Positions 14,601 to 22,747 of a stretch of DNA of 64,000 nucleotides are shown here, piece by piece (position 1 is the first letter of the stretch; each line of letters starts with the position of its first letter). The translations under genes were made by a program, and so were the position numbers. Under the pieces are notes generated by a model. That model saw only the letters and a program-made list of their open reading frames with translations, made no database searches and was not told where the DNA came from. This DNA comes from an uncultured Clostridia bacterium (GTDB lineage Bacteria; Bacillota; Clostridia; Christensenellales; DTU072). Where the stretch lies: positions 22,822-86,821 of the forward strand of contig CAMOOO010000008.1 in the NCBI GenBank assembly GCA_946621465.1, given 5' to 3'.

Positions 14601-17389
14601 TTGATTTCAGCCAGGTGTTCTCCCTCGTAACGGATGCTGCTGGCAGTCTCTTTGGTATGCTCATATTGGAGCTTATAGGAAGTGTAGTTGGTCAAAACCT
14701 TTTGCAGATCGCTGTCAGCAACCACTTCTACGGCGATAGCGTCCTCGGGATTGTTCTCTTCCGCCGTGCCTTTAGCCGCTCTGACTACCCATTTGTCTGC
14801 GATCTCACGTTTTTGCGCGTCGCTCAGAGCCTCGTTATCGTGTACGAGGTCGCCGAATTGCACCTGGGTGAGGTTGTCGATATCGGACAGAGTGTGGAGC
14901 TTAGCCGTACCGGGAACGTCGCCCGAAGCGATCTCTTCTATGGTAAGGTTATCGAAGATAACGCCGCCGATCATTTTACTGACGACGCTGTCCTTTTCAC
15001 CGAACAAAAGGTTCAGAGTGACCTTTCTGTCGGAGAGCTGGTTACCGCGGACGTAAAGTACGATGGTCTCCCATGCGTCTTTGGTCGTCGTCTTCACTTC
15101 GATATCGGAACCGGCACCCGTCAAACGGAAGGTAGCGTGCGGCATGTTGCCGTTTGCAACGTACCAGGCTTCGCAATCGGCTTCGTATTGTCTCTTAGCG
15201 GCGTTGTATTTAGCCAGTTCGTCCTCGTATTTGGGTTTATCCGTTTCGTCATAGGTCTTCTTCTTACCTTCGATGGTGGTCAGAAGATCGAAGTTGGTCA
15301 TCAATTCTTTTTCATACGCCTTTTTAAGAAGAGCGAGCAAAGCGTCTTCCGCCGGGTCTTCAGGTACCGTTTCGGGATATCCCAAAAGGCTGCGGAGGCT
15401 TGCCTTAGCCGTCTTTTCGCCGACAACGTATGCCGGGGTTGCGATGACCAGACTTTCCGACTCGCCCTCTCCCGTCTTTATTCCCGCGTAGGAATAATAA
15501 AGATAAGCGTACAAGAAGGATTTAGCCAAGGTCTCTTTTTCGCTATCGGTTAAGCTGGTATAGACTTTGGTGCCGTCCTCGTTCTCAACGTCTTTAATAA
15601 ACTCGTAGATCCAATCGTAAACGGCTTTCAGAACGCCCGTCGTCGCGGTACCGTAGCCTTCCATTTTATCAATGGAAGCGATATACAGTTCGCCGTCGTC
15701 CTTTTTATTGATAATGTTTTTTACGTCGAAATCTTTGTCATAGTCGGTCAATTTGGTGAAATAATCGAGCAGGCTCAGATCGGAATCGGCATTCTGTTTG
15801 ATATTGTACAGATATGCGCTGACGTTTTTAGCCGTCGTAGGATCGGTTACCGCTTTCGGTTTATCTACGTGTCCGGTCGTTTTATCATAGGAATCAAACA
15901 ATCCGTTGTGCAGAACGCCGTCGCCTTCGAACAATTTATTCCAGACGTAGGCGTCTACGGAAATCTTATAATAACTGTTCTTTTTGATAGTCAGCGTATT
16001 GGTAGAACCGGTCACAAATCCGCTCGCGCCGAGAGAATCGTTATAGACCATCAGCGCATAGGCTTCTTCTTTTTCGGCGTCGCCATAGGCTATGGCGTTT
16101 TTGTAGGTTTCGGTCATGACTTTCTGCGACCAATCGTCGTATTCCATGAATTTATCTTTCATGCCGGTAACGGAATAGTTGGCGATATATTTGCCTTTAG
16201 AGTCCTTTTTACCATTGTAAATCTTCGCCGTATTGATTACGCCGTAGTAACCGGTAGACGCGGAGAAGTCGCTCGCCTTGGTCCAATAGGTGGTCGCGAG
16301 GTTGTCCTGATGGTAATCACGGAGTTCGTAGAAATATTTTCTATAAGTGGAGGAGTCGCCGAAGTAGGACACAGTATCGATATGCGTTCTGTTCGCCATG
16401 TCGGCGCCCTTGATATAATAGGCGGAATATTTGTTTTCGTCGTTAAAGGCGAGGAAGTTTTCATGTAAAGAAATATCTTTGTTGTAGCCTTCGTACACGC
16501 TGGAGAAAAGTTTTTCCGTTTCACCATCGGCGTCTTTTTCAACGAGCTTGGTTAAGATCACGTTATCAAAGAGCGCGAAACCGCGTGTAGCCAATTTATC
16601 GTTGCCGTCGTCCTTGTAGTCATCCTTTTGAGATTTGACCGGGCCGTAACCGAGCCACAGCTCGATGTTGATGGTCATAGCGGAATTGGCGTTGCTCTCG
16701 ATGTAGAGTGTACTGGTCTCCCACTCGTTGTTGGTCTTTATAGAACGATAGGATTTGTCGATTCCGCCGGTGATGTTGACGAAAGCGCCGCTCTCCTCGT
16801 TCTCAACCAAGGAGCAGACGGAGAATTGCAGCTCGTAGACGCTGTTCGCGTCGAGGGTAATGTCGTCGCTCTTAAAGTAAATGCTGCCCGAAGTATTGAC
16901 GGACGCAAGTAACAGGGCGTTGGTGTCCTGATACTGATCGGCGAGGACTTCGCCCTCTTCCGTCTTTTTACCTTTCGGGCTGTTGGTGTCTACCCCTTTG
17001 TTGGTAAAAGCCTTGGCTTCGCCCAGACGTTCTTCGGTGTTTACTTCGTCGTACTGGATGACATAGTTTTCCAAAACGGAGCTGATTTTATCGCCGGTCA
17101 GGTCAATGACAGCGGCAAAAACACCGTTCGCTTCGTCCGAGCCGTTCGTGGGGACAGCTAAACCGGCTGCCTTCGCCGACCAGGAAGTAACGGAATCGTA
17201 TATGCCGTTTTTGGAAGAAGAAACCGCATCATAGAACGTACCGTTCTTAATGAGCTGGTTGTAGGTAATGGTCTCCTTCGTTTCTTCTTCCGGCTCTTCT
17301 TCGCGCTCGTAGTCGGTACAAGCGATAAAAGCCATCGAAAGAACGAGGACCAATAGCAGTGTGACTAAAACTAAAAACTTTCTTTTCAT
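11672..17389 (-). CDS. Giant lipoprotein with jelly-roll (CBM-like) repeats and C-terminal membrane anchor
   Basis: A 1905-residue surface protein. The signal peptide ends in FIAC, giving a plausible lipidated Cys24, followed by an acidic stretch. The C-terminus has a hydrophobic helix (about 1820-1840) and a 65-residue cytoplasmic-type tail that ends in eight lysines. The outer part repeats a pattern of about 100-150 residues in which a phrase like 'Y-Y-K/R-F/I-S-V-x-V-K' is followed by 'W-E-x-V/T-x-Y-I/L' and then by 'I-x-F-D-N/V-x-x-I', as in beta-sandwich carbohydrate-binding modules; at least four copies are visible (near residues 180-300, 760-870, 950-1080 and 1310-1440). No catalytic motif is seen. 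A DW...YY element occurs near 12560-12445. ATG 17389 is preceded by AGGTGG. Dual anchoring by lipid and helix is unusual. Its ligand is unknown. Confidence 0.8.
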   Translation of the reverse strand: MKRKFLVLVTLLLVLVLSMAFIACTDYEREEEPEEETKETITYNQLIKNGTFYDAVSSSKNGIYDSVTSWSAKAAGLAVPTNGSDEANGVFAAVIDLTGDKISSVLENYVIQYDEVNTEERLGEAKAFTNKGVDTNSPKGKKTEEGEVLADQYQDTNALLLASVNTSGSIYFKSDDITLDANSVYELQFSVCSLVENEESGAFVNITGGIDKSYRSIKTNNEWETSTLYIESNANSAMTINIELWLGYGPVKSQKDDYKDDGNDKLATRGFALFDNVILTKLVEKDADGETEKLFSSVYEGYNKDISLHENFLAFNDENKYSAYYIKGADMANRTHIDTVSYFGDSSTYRKYFYELRDYHQDNLATTYWTKASDFSASTGYYGVINTAKIYNGKKDSKGKYIANYSVTGMKDKFMEYDDWSQKVMTETYKNAIAYGDAEKEEAYALMVYNDSLGASGFVTGSTNTLTIKKNSYYKISVDAYVWNKLFEGDGVLHNGLFDSYDKTTGHVDKPKAVTDPTTAKNVSAYLYNIKQNADSDLSLLDYFTKLTDYDKDFDVKNIINKKDDGELYIASIDKMEGYGTATTGVLKAVYDWIYEFIKDVENEDGTKVYTSLTDSEKETLAKSFLYAYLYYSYAGIKTGEGESESLVIATPAYVVGEKTAKASLRSLLGYPETVPEDPAEDALLALLKKAYEKELMTNFDLLTTIEGKKKTYDETDKPKYEDELAKYNAAKRQYEADCEAWYVANGNMPHATFRLTGAGSDIEVKTTTKDAWETIVLYVRGNQLSDRKVTLNLLFGEKDSVVSKMIGGVIFDNLTIEEIASGDVPGTAKLHTLSDIDNLTQVQFGDLVHDNEALSDAQKREIADKWVVRAAKGTAEENNPEDAIAVEVVADSDLQKVLTNYTSYKLQYEHTKETASSIRYEGEHLAEIKPLKYYRFAFQVKTKDVTGGASIVLLTKKADGEFTEFNTSVTASSEEWKEVVYYIQGANTETYYLSIEVDMGSGDRFNTDSYVKGTTWLASFNCLEISKDEYDSAATGDILAKGSNEKAQLALETKSYAIDGSDNNLKFTNSSYSSIDYDKLSADELENGLLKDDAIIPITDWTKGNVHGNNFETPSISWAVNTDSEKIIQWKKVVAHPDATESGIDGIPAKKFEIWVKYKEDGKDINVLVGVYDLSGLSDADYENEYGADGYLKREVTGFVNGLSVDCTVYIKAVSEDGVSENSNELTVAKLNNEGGKPVKADVEPIALKYGARKVNEGDFAGSSYSTAYDYLYTIHSNYYVAASVASSKLSLNANGYYKISVWVKTTGDAFGGVILTGTNGSAEAVLTKDGSIGYNNIKTDPAVNGGWEEYTIYLKTGNFSVTPTVNFCLGNPYASSKSLPDADNKSYYDKAELSIGSVYFDVVRVQSITEDDYLMAEGVIADGENGVGVLDASEKLLYKGATTYVYSMKYTIDSFDTWSTTSTEKFGHTPINYTTNQGDGFSKESTGENYVYGIYNPNSADESMIEALKYLYSNGTEEEKMLFNKYFGFDSNMDWDAYLKAFLKLEAENGKSGGENVLVMSNKIATGFPQIMEMSDTTYNVTVAQKGYYKLTFTAATLLARPVAKEVSVSPEDQADWSNKKGNYYVKSKSGSGYTPATDSYNNETKYYQFDYVYDDCYAELRYKSGESNVDPLTMYISSYDADAEFYGSLNEHTYTIYIYNEGSNKTASWSFYLGDATKKDDDGMYNGLLVGMLAVDLVSMDVITEEEYNAGIEGIADNYNEDGEIIDGKSRVLKYVYAAEKTDEKDTDDGDTDEGDTKEEQEKEDFWTRLVKDQYFWLYISSFVLGIIIIIVVIVVLVRKFKEKHPRKVVGENMVKTEKDIKVVEPEAQEKEEALEFDEYVDEIKPVVQQRVLPKKKKKKKK

Positions 17390-17458
17390 GAGACCACCTA
17401 TTATGTAGTATTTCTTCTTTACACGCGCGTATGCGTAACATACTCACAGTTATACAAC

Positions 17459-17487
17459 ATCATATCACATCCGAAAAATAAATTCAA
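17459..17487 (-). promoter_or_regulatory. Promoter of the 1905-residue lipoprotein gene
   Basis: Minus strand TTGAAT (17482-17487), 17 bp spacer, TATGAT (17459-17464), leaving a leader of about 60 bases. Confidence 0.7.
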
Positions 17488-17570
17488 CAATTTTAGCGGC
17501 GTTTTTCAGCTTTCTTTGAGCCAACCGGAGATTTTTCCCGCAAAGCGGAATAAAAATACCTTTGAGGGTA

Positions 17571-17599
17571 TTGCATTTTTTTCGAGAAAGCACTATAAT
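17571..17599 (+). promoter_or_regulatory. Promoter of the esterase gene
   Basis: TTGCAT at 17571-17576, 17 bp spacer, perfect TATAAT at 17594-17599. Confidence 0.8.
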
Positions 17600-17642
17600 T
17601 TATTGCGTAAAAATGTTTTAGAATAAAAGGGAGAGTGTTACC

Positions 17643-18566
17643 ATGGCAAAAATGAGCTTCAGTAAATTCATTTTTTTGGCGGTAGACGTTCTTTTTAAGA
17701 ACCCGCAAAACCCGAAAAAACTCCAAAACAAGTATTCTAAAGGCGTTATTTGCGAAAAGGATATCATCTTTGATGAAGAGACGCCGGAATATCGTTTGGA
17801 TGCCTACCACGTGGAAAAAGAGGGCAAATACCCCGTTATTTTCGAGATACACGGCGGCGGATTTTCCGCAGGCGATAAAAAATACCGTACCACCCTATGC
17901 AACTGGTACGCTCAACAGACGGGCGCATACGTCTTTAACGTCAACTACGGTTTAGGTACCGACGTCGTTTTCCCCGATCCGGTCATTCACCTGATCAAAG
18001 CCTTCAACTGGGTAGTGGCTAACGCTGAAAAATACAATCTGGACCTGGACAGAATGGTGGTAACGGGCGACAGCGCAGGCGGTTATTACTCCTCTGCTCT
18101 CGCCGTCTATAACGACTGCCCCCCTCTGCAAGAGGCGTGCAAAATCCCCATGAACGGACGATTCAGCGGAGCGGTATTCAACTGCGGTATCTATGACCTG
18201 CAACTAGCCCTGAAAGCAAAGGTTCTCTTTAACCTGACCGAGCAGGTTTGTAAAGACTTTTCCGGCATTACCCCCGATCAACTCGAAGAGTACCCCTATA
18301 AAGACGCCGTCGATCCCATCAACTATATCACCGATAAGTTCCCCAAATCAATGGTCATCTACTCCGAGCAGGATTTCTTCTGCGGCGGTCAGGGAGAAGC
18401 CCTTGTTAAAAAGCTCAACGAACTGGGTATTTATGAAGAACACTACGGCTCCAAAAAATTCCTCGACAACCATACCTTCTCTCTGACTTGGCTGTCGAAA
18501 GCGTCGAAAGAAGTCAACGAGCAACTGCTCGCCTTCCTCAAAAAATTCTTTAATGGAGAAATTTGA
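17643..18566 (+). CDS. Alpha/beta hydrolase, HSL-type esterase
   Basis: Carboxylesterase-like enzyme of 307 residues. The oxyanion-hole motif HGGG is at 70-73 and the nucleophile elbow GDSAGG at 142-147 (Ser144), the pairing that defines the hormone-sensitive-lipase branch; Asp244 (YSEQD) and His277 (DNHTF) complete a likely triad. No signal peptide is obvious; the N-terminus has a mildly hydrophobic segment (SKFIFLAVDVLF, about 7-18) that could be a peripheral membrane helix. GGGAGAG lies about 8 bases before the ATG. The gene stands alone between its promoter and a strong terminator, so it gives no pathway context. Substrate is unknown; deacetylation of glycans or short acyl ester cleavage are common in the family. 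Confidence 0.88.
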   Translation: MAKMSFSKFIFLAVDVLFKNPQNPKKLQNKYSKGVICEKDIIFDEETPEYRLDAYHVEKEGKYPVIFEIHGGGFSAGDKKYRTTLCNWYAQQTGAYVFNVNYGLGTDVVFPDPVIHLIKAFNWVVANAEKYNLDLDRMVVTGDSAGGYYSSALAVYNDCPPLQEACKIPMNGRFSGAVFNCGIYDLQLALKAKVLFNLTEQVCKDFSGITPDQLEEYPYKDAVDPINYITDKFPKSMVIYSEQDFFCGGQGEALVKKLNELGIYEEHYGSKKFLDNHTFSLTWLSKASKEVNEQLLAFLKKFFNGEI

Positions 18567-18593
18567 CCTTTTAATAATAATTTTATATTTAAA

Positions 18594-18630
18594 ACGCCGT
18601 GCCTTTTTGATTGGCACGGCGTCTTTTTAT
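18594..18630. terminator. Bidirectional terminator between the esterase and CofE-like genes
   Basis: Perfect 10 bp stem ACGCCGTGCC (18594-18603) with GGCACGGCGT (18613-18622), flanked by an A-rich left side and CTTTTTAT on the right; it serves the convergent genes on both sides. Confidence 0.85.
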
Positions 18631-18644
18631 CAAAAAAATGCACT

Positions 18645-19838
18645 CTATTTGGTATAGTTATCGAAGTATCCTTGAATGAGGATAATGGGGGTACCTTTGT
18701 CTCCGCTGCCCGACGTCAGGTCGCATAGAGACCCGATTAGGTCGGTCAGTCTACGCGGCGTGGTCCCTTGCGAAACCATGTTCCCGACCAAACTGTCCGT
18801 ACCCTTGTTGCGGATACGCTCGCTGATCGCCTCTTTCAGCGCGTCGCCGGAGAGGTCCTTAAAGTCGTTGTCAGCGAGGTATTTGAGTTTCAACTCGTTG
18901 GGTTGCCCTTCCAGTCCGGCAGTGTAGGCAGGAGAAACGACGGGGTCGGCAAGTTCCCAAATCTTTCCGACGGGGTCTTTAAACGCGCCGTCACCGTAGA
19001 TCATCACTTCGATGTTCTTGCCGGTGGCTTCTTTCATCTTTTTATAAATGGCGTCGACAACCGGTTGGCAATCACGGGGGAAGAGTTTAACCTTTTCTTC
19101 CGTCGCTTTGTTGCTGCCAAGGAGTCCGTATTGCTCGTTGTAGCCGCTGCCGTTTACAGGGGCGGTCATGATGTCGTCGAGGGAGTAGACCTTTTTGGCT
19201 CCTGCGGCGGTCAGAAGGCGTTTGGTGCGGACGCGGGTATGAATGTCGCAGTTAATGACGTTTTCAGTATACTTCAGGATTGCTCTGCAATCGTTGGCAA
19301 AGACGATCTCCGCTTGGCACCCGACTGAAGTTATAAGGTCCTTGTAGTATTCCACGTAGTCCACGCCGGTAAAGGTGTGTTTTTTGTATCCGAACAGGTC
19401 GCGGTAGGTTTTTTCGTCCAGTACGTCCGTCCAGGGATTGACGTTGTGAGCGTCAAGGTCGTCCAGGCTTACTAGGTGGTTCCCTACTTCGTCCGACGGA
19501 TAACTGAGCATAAGCACGATCTTTTTCAGACCGGAAGCAATGCCTTTCAAGCAAATAGCGAAGCGGTTTCTGCTGAGAATGGGGAAGATAACGCCCACCG
19601 TTTCGTCGCCGAATTTGTTTTTTACGTCGGTCGCAATATCTTCTACCGTCGCATAGTTGCCCTGTGCGCGAGCAACGACTGCCTCGGTCACGCCGATGAC
19701 GTCTTTATCGTGAAAGGTAAACCCGTCGCTTCTGCCGGCGGCAAGCACGCTGTCAACCACGATATCGACAATGTTGTCGCCCTCTCTGATTATGGGCGCG
19801 CGGATCCCTCTTGAAACTGTTCCTACTAGTCTTTCCAT
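18645..19838 (-). CDS. CofE-like coenzyme F420-0:L-glutamate ligase family protein
   Basis: A 397-residue soluble protein. The N-terminal part (RAPIIREGDNIVDIVVDSV... DKDVIGVTEAVVARAQGN) resembles CofE, where GVTE(A/S)VVA lines the metal/GTP site used to add glutamate to F420-0. The rest (for example GDGAFKDPVGKIWELADPVV) follows a longer Clostridia-type version of the family. The start at 19838 is set by GGGAGAAAA; 12 further codons upstream are open but without a ribosome site. No other F420 biosynthesis gene is in the window, so the true substrate may differ and the F420 role is unproven. Its promoter (19895-19923) overlaps a 5' hairpin. The nearest same-strand neighbour is the MMPL exporter, 103 bp upstream. 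Confidence 0.75.
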   Translation of the reverse strand: MERLVGTVSRGIRAPIIREGDNIVDIVVDSVLAAGRSDGFTFHDKDVIGVTEAVVARAQGNYATVEDIATDVKNKFGDETVGVIFPILSRNRFAICLKGIASGLKKIVLMLSYPSDEVGNHLVSLDDLDAHNVNPWTDVLDEKTYRDLFGYKKHTFTGVDYVEYYKDLITSVGCQAEIVFANDCRAILKYTENVINCDIHTRVRTKRLLTAAGAKKVYSLDDIMTAPVNGSGYNEQYGLLGSNKATEEKVKLFPRDCQPVVDAIYKKMKEATGKNIEVMIYGDGAFKDPVGKIWELADPVVSPAYTAGLEGQPNELKLKYLADNDFKDLSGDALKEAISERIRNKGTDSLVGNMVSQGTTPRRLTDLIGSLCDLTSGSGDKGTPIILIQGYFDNYTK

Positions 19839-19864
19839 TGTATTTTCTCCCTTGAAAAAAAGAA

Positions 19865-19890
19865 TAACGGTCAAATTCCTTCGACCGTTA
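19865..19890 (-). promoter_or_regulatory. Terminator-like hairpin at the predicted 5' end of the CofE-like mRNA
   Basis: TAACGGTC (19865-19872) pairs with GACCGTTA (19883-19890). On the minus strand it is followed by TTCTTTTTTT and, 5-6 bases on, the ribosome site. It can end the MMPL transcript, but it also lies downstream of the CofE-like promoter. Confidence 0.75.
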
Positions 19891-19894
19891 ACTA

Positions 19895-19923
19895 ATTATA
19901 TATCATTTTTGCGTTTTTGTAAA
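19895..19923 (-). promoter_or_regulatory. Promoter of the CofE-like gene
   Basis: Minus strand TTTACA (19918-19923), 17 bp spacer, TATAAT (19895-19900). The predicted start falls at the first base pairs of the hairpin at 19865-19890. Confidence 0.7.
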
Positions 19924-19941
19924 CAGCTTTAGTAAGGATAA

Positions 19942-22545
19942 TTATTTCTTTTTCTTTTTATTGTTGTTTTTAGAGCCGTTCGAGGGCGCGTGACTGACGC
20001 CGGGGACGGGCTTTTTCGGGCTGTTTTTTGCACCATCGGAGGGTTTACTGGGTGCAGAAGACGACTCATTTTCGGTACTTTCTTCCATCTTTTTATCGAT
20101 TTCCGCCACTTTTTCGGCAAAGTTTATTTTTTTACGTTGGACGGGGAAGAAGCTCCAGATAGCGGTGATGACGACGGCAACGAGGACGAAGCTGATCGCC
20201 GCTCCGCGCGCAAGGACGCCAACCAGTTGTTTAATGACGATATTGCTACTGATAAAGTACATTCCGGCGCAAACGGCGGAAATCATCAGTGCGCCTGTAA
20301 AGATGGCCGGCATGGACTGCGTTGCGGAAAGAACGGCGCACTCCTTGCCCGATTTGCACTCGTCGCGGTTGCGTTCGAAGGTGTTGGCAAACAAGATAGC
20401 GTAGTCCACCGTACAGCCCAGTTCCACCGAGCTGATTATGACGTAGACGATAAAGTTGATACTCTCGCCGGCAAGATAGGAGAAAGAGAGGTTGAGCCAG
20501 ATACCCAGTTCGATAACGAGAACGATAAGCAGGCTCTTTAACGGGTTCCGCAGTAAAATAGTAACGATAAGGAAAATAATAACGACGGAAACGATGGTAA
20601 CGCGCAGGAAATCGCCGGGGGTAATCTGCGCCATTTCATAGCCGGAAATAACCATACCGATGGCGTGCGAGGTGTCTTTACCAAAGTAGCTGTCGCATAG
20701 CGCGGTGATACCGGCATAGATACTTTGCGCCTCTTCGTCTTCGACGTTGCCGTTGAAACTGACGGTGTACAGGGTGTACCATTTGTCGTCGATTTTACGG
20801 AAGTAGGAATCTACCGTAGAAAAGTCCACTCCCTCGGACAGTTCGGCCAGTCTTTCCACTACGTCGGTAAGTTGTTCCGTCTCATTTTCTTCCAGTCCGA
20901 GCAGATCAAGGAACTCTACCATGGTGGTATCTATGGTGGTGTCCGACCTATTCAGAATGATTTTAACGTACTTTTCGTCGATATTCAGCACGGTAAAAGC
21001 ACTCATGACGCCGGAGACTCTTTCGCCGCCGATACTTTCTATTTCCTTAGCAAAATCTTTATGGGTTTTGCCATCTTTCTTGATTTCAAATGGTACGGCT
21101 AAAATGAGCTGGTTCCCTAATTCGTTGGACAGCACCTGTTCTTCGGTGGTGTTTTCCTTTTCGTACAGTTGAAGATAGCTGAACGGCACTTTTGACTGCG
21201 CCAGATAGCACGGGACCAGCAATCCAACCGCCACGACGGCAATGCCGATACGGGCAAAGACGGAGAAGCGGGCGACCGGCTTTGCGATCATGCCCTTTTC
21301 AATAGGCTTTTTTAGCTTGGCTTTTTCGTTGAACTTTTTGGTAAAAGCGTGCGTGGTGGAAACGATCTGTTTATCGAGAAGGTAGGTCAGAATGGGTTGG
21401 AGAAGAAGGACGGTGACAACGGATAAAACAATACCTTTAATAAGGACGTTAGCGATGTCCGCGCCGATCTTAAATTGCATACAATAGAGGGCAACGAATC
21501 CCCCTACCGTCGTCAGACCGCTTGCAAGGATACTTGCCGCCGCCTCCGGCCAGGTACTGAGAGTGGCTTCTTTGGCGTCCAAAAGTCCCCTGTTCTTTCG
21601 ATACAGGTGGGTATAAAAGACAGCGTAGTCCATGGTGATAGCCAGTTGCAACACGGCGCTGATAGCAAAGCTGATAATGCTGATCGAGGGGAACAGGTAG
21701 TTCATGCCCATGCTAATGACGATACCGACGGTCAGGGTCAGGAGCATGATAAAAGGCTCTACCCAGCTGGAAGTAGTCAATAGCAAAATAATTACGACCA
21801 CTCCTACGCCTGCCAGAATAAACCAGGGCAGATCGGCGAGAGTGTCGTTGAGAAGTCGCTGTCCGGTCTCTATCGTCCCCGAAGAGGCGTAACTCGTGTC
21901 GGAAAATTCGCTCTTTATGTCGTCAAGGAGAGCATAGCTTTCTTCTCCCACGCCGTCTGTTGCCAGTAAAAAGAGCAGAACGTAATCGTATACGCCTTCG
22001 GTTGCCGTTTCTCTCCGCAAAAAGGATCTGAGAGCGGACGGATCGACCAGGTCCACGTCGCTATGGGCGTAGGACGCTATTTCCAAAAGGGCGACCATGT
22101 CGTCTACGTTTTCCGCAACGGAATACTTTTCCAACGCCTTTTCCAATAGTTCGCTGTTATCGTATATAATTTCGATGGCTTCGTTCAGTTTACTTTCCGT
22201 CGTTTCTATTCCGTCCATCGACCCCGACCAGGTGATGCCGGTAATCAATTTGTTTTCGGATAGGTTATCTATCTTTTCGTAGAGGAGCTTTTGTTCCTCT
22301 TTGTTTTCATCCACGCGAACAACGAGGGTGACGTAGCCGCGAATGGAGAATTGACTTTCCATAAAAACAAGTCCCGTTTTGGTGTCCGAGTCCTCGTCAA
22401 GGTAGCTGGAAACGTCGGAATTGATCTTATTTTTATTCAGCGAAAGAAAGACCGTTCCCACGATTGTCACGGCAAACAGCAACGCCATTGCAAACAGTAT
22501 GACGCCTTTATATCTCAGGATCCCGTCGATGATCTTTTTCAGCAT
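19942..22545 (-). CDS. MMPL/RND-family membrane transporter
   Basis: An 867-residue exporter-like protein with the two-fold RND layout: one hydrophobic helix near residues 12-33, an extracellular domain (about 35-240), five or six helices (about 240-390), a linker, another helix (about 425-445), a second outer domain (about 450-650) and five or six final helices (about 655-800). TMDYAVFYTHLYR and, in the second half, CTVDYAILFANTFER are the paired MMPL helix-4 motifs with the proton-relay Asp. MMPL proteins move lipids or hydrophobic compounds using the proton gradient. The tail is low-complexity (Ser/Pro/Asn) and ends in five lysines. AAAGGAG lies about 6 bases before the ATG. No adjacent regulator or lipid synthesis gene points to the cargo. 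Confidence 0.9.
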   Translation of the reverse strand: MLKKIIDGILRYKGVILFAMALLFAVTIVGTVFLSLNKNKINSDVSSYLDEDSDTKTGLVFMESQFSIRGYVTLVVRVDENKEEQKLLYEKIDNLSENKLITGITWSGSMDGIETTESKLNEAIEIIYDNSELLEKALEKYSVAENVDDMVALLEIASYAHSDVDLVDPSALRSFLRRETATEGVYDYVLLFLLATDGVGEESYALLDDIKSEFSDTSYASSGTIETGQRLLNDTLADLPWFILAGVGVVVIILLLTTSSWVEPFIMLLTLTVGIVISMGMNYLFPSISIISFAISAVLQLAITMDYAVFYTHLYRKNRGLLDAKEATLSTWPEAAASILASGLTTVGGFVALYCMQFKIGADIANVLIKGIVLSVVTVLLLQPILTYLLDKQIVSTTHAFTKKFNEKAKLKKPIEKGMIAKPVARFSVFARIGIAVVAVGLLVPCYLAQSKVPFSYLQLYEKENTTEEQVLSNELGNQLILAVPFEIKKDGKTHKDFAKEIESIGGERVSGVMSAFTVLNIDEKYVKIILNRSDTTIDTTMVEFLDLLGLEENETEQLTDVVERLAELSEGVDFSTVDSYFRKIDDKWYTLYTVSFNGNVEDEEAQSIYAGITALCDSYFGKDTSHAIGMVISGYEMAQITPGDFLRVTIVSVVIIFLIVTILLRNPLKSLLIVLVIELGIWLNLSFSYLAGESINFIVYVIISSVELGCTVDYAILFANTFERNRDECKSGKECAVLSATQSMPAIFTGALMISAVCAGMYFISSNIVIKQLVGVLARGAAISFVLVAVVITAIWSFFPVQRKKINFAEKVAEIDKKMEESTENESSSAPSKPSDGAKNSPKKPVPGVSHAPSNGSKNNNKKKKK

Positions 22546-22577
22546 GGAAACTCCTTTCGGCGATAAATATCTTATTT

Positions 22578-22606
22578 ATACTAGCATATACCTTTTCATA
22601 AGTCAA
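22578..22606 (-). promoter_or_regulatory. Promoter of the MMPL gene
   Basis: Minus strand TTGACT (22601-22606), 17 bp spacer, TAGTAT (22578-22583). Confidence 0.65.
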
Positions 22607-22677
22607 CCGAACGACGACTCTCGACAATCTCGGCTCAGAAAAAGCCCTGAATATAGCAAATCTAAGAAACGCACCCG

Positions 22678-22706
22678 TTGACAATTATAAATAATTGTGA
22701 TTTAAT
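22678..22706 (+). promoter_or_regulatory. Promoter of the metallophosphoesterase gene
   Basis: TTGACA at 22678-22683, 17 bp spacer, TTTAAT at 22701-22706. An ATTATAAATAAT near-palindrome lies in the spacer. Confidence 0.65.
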
Positions 22707-22747
22707 AAGGTTGAAAAAATCTTAAACAGGAGTATGGTTTTATTCCA

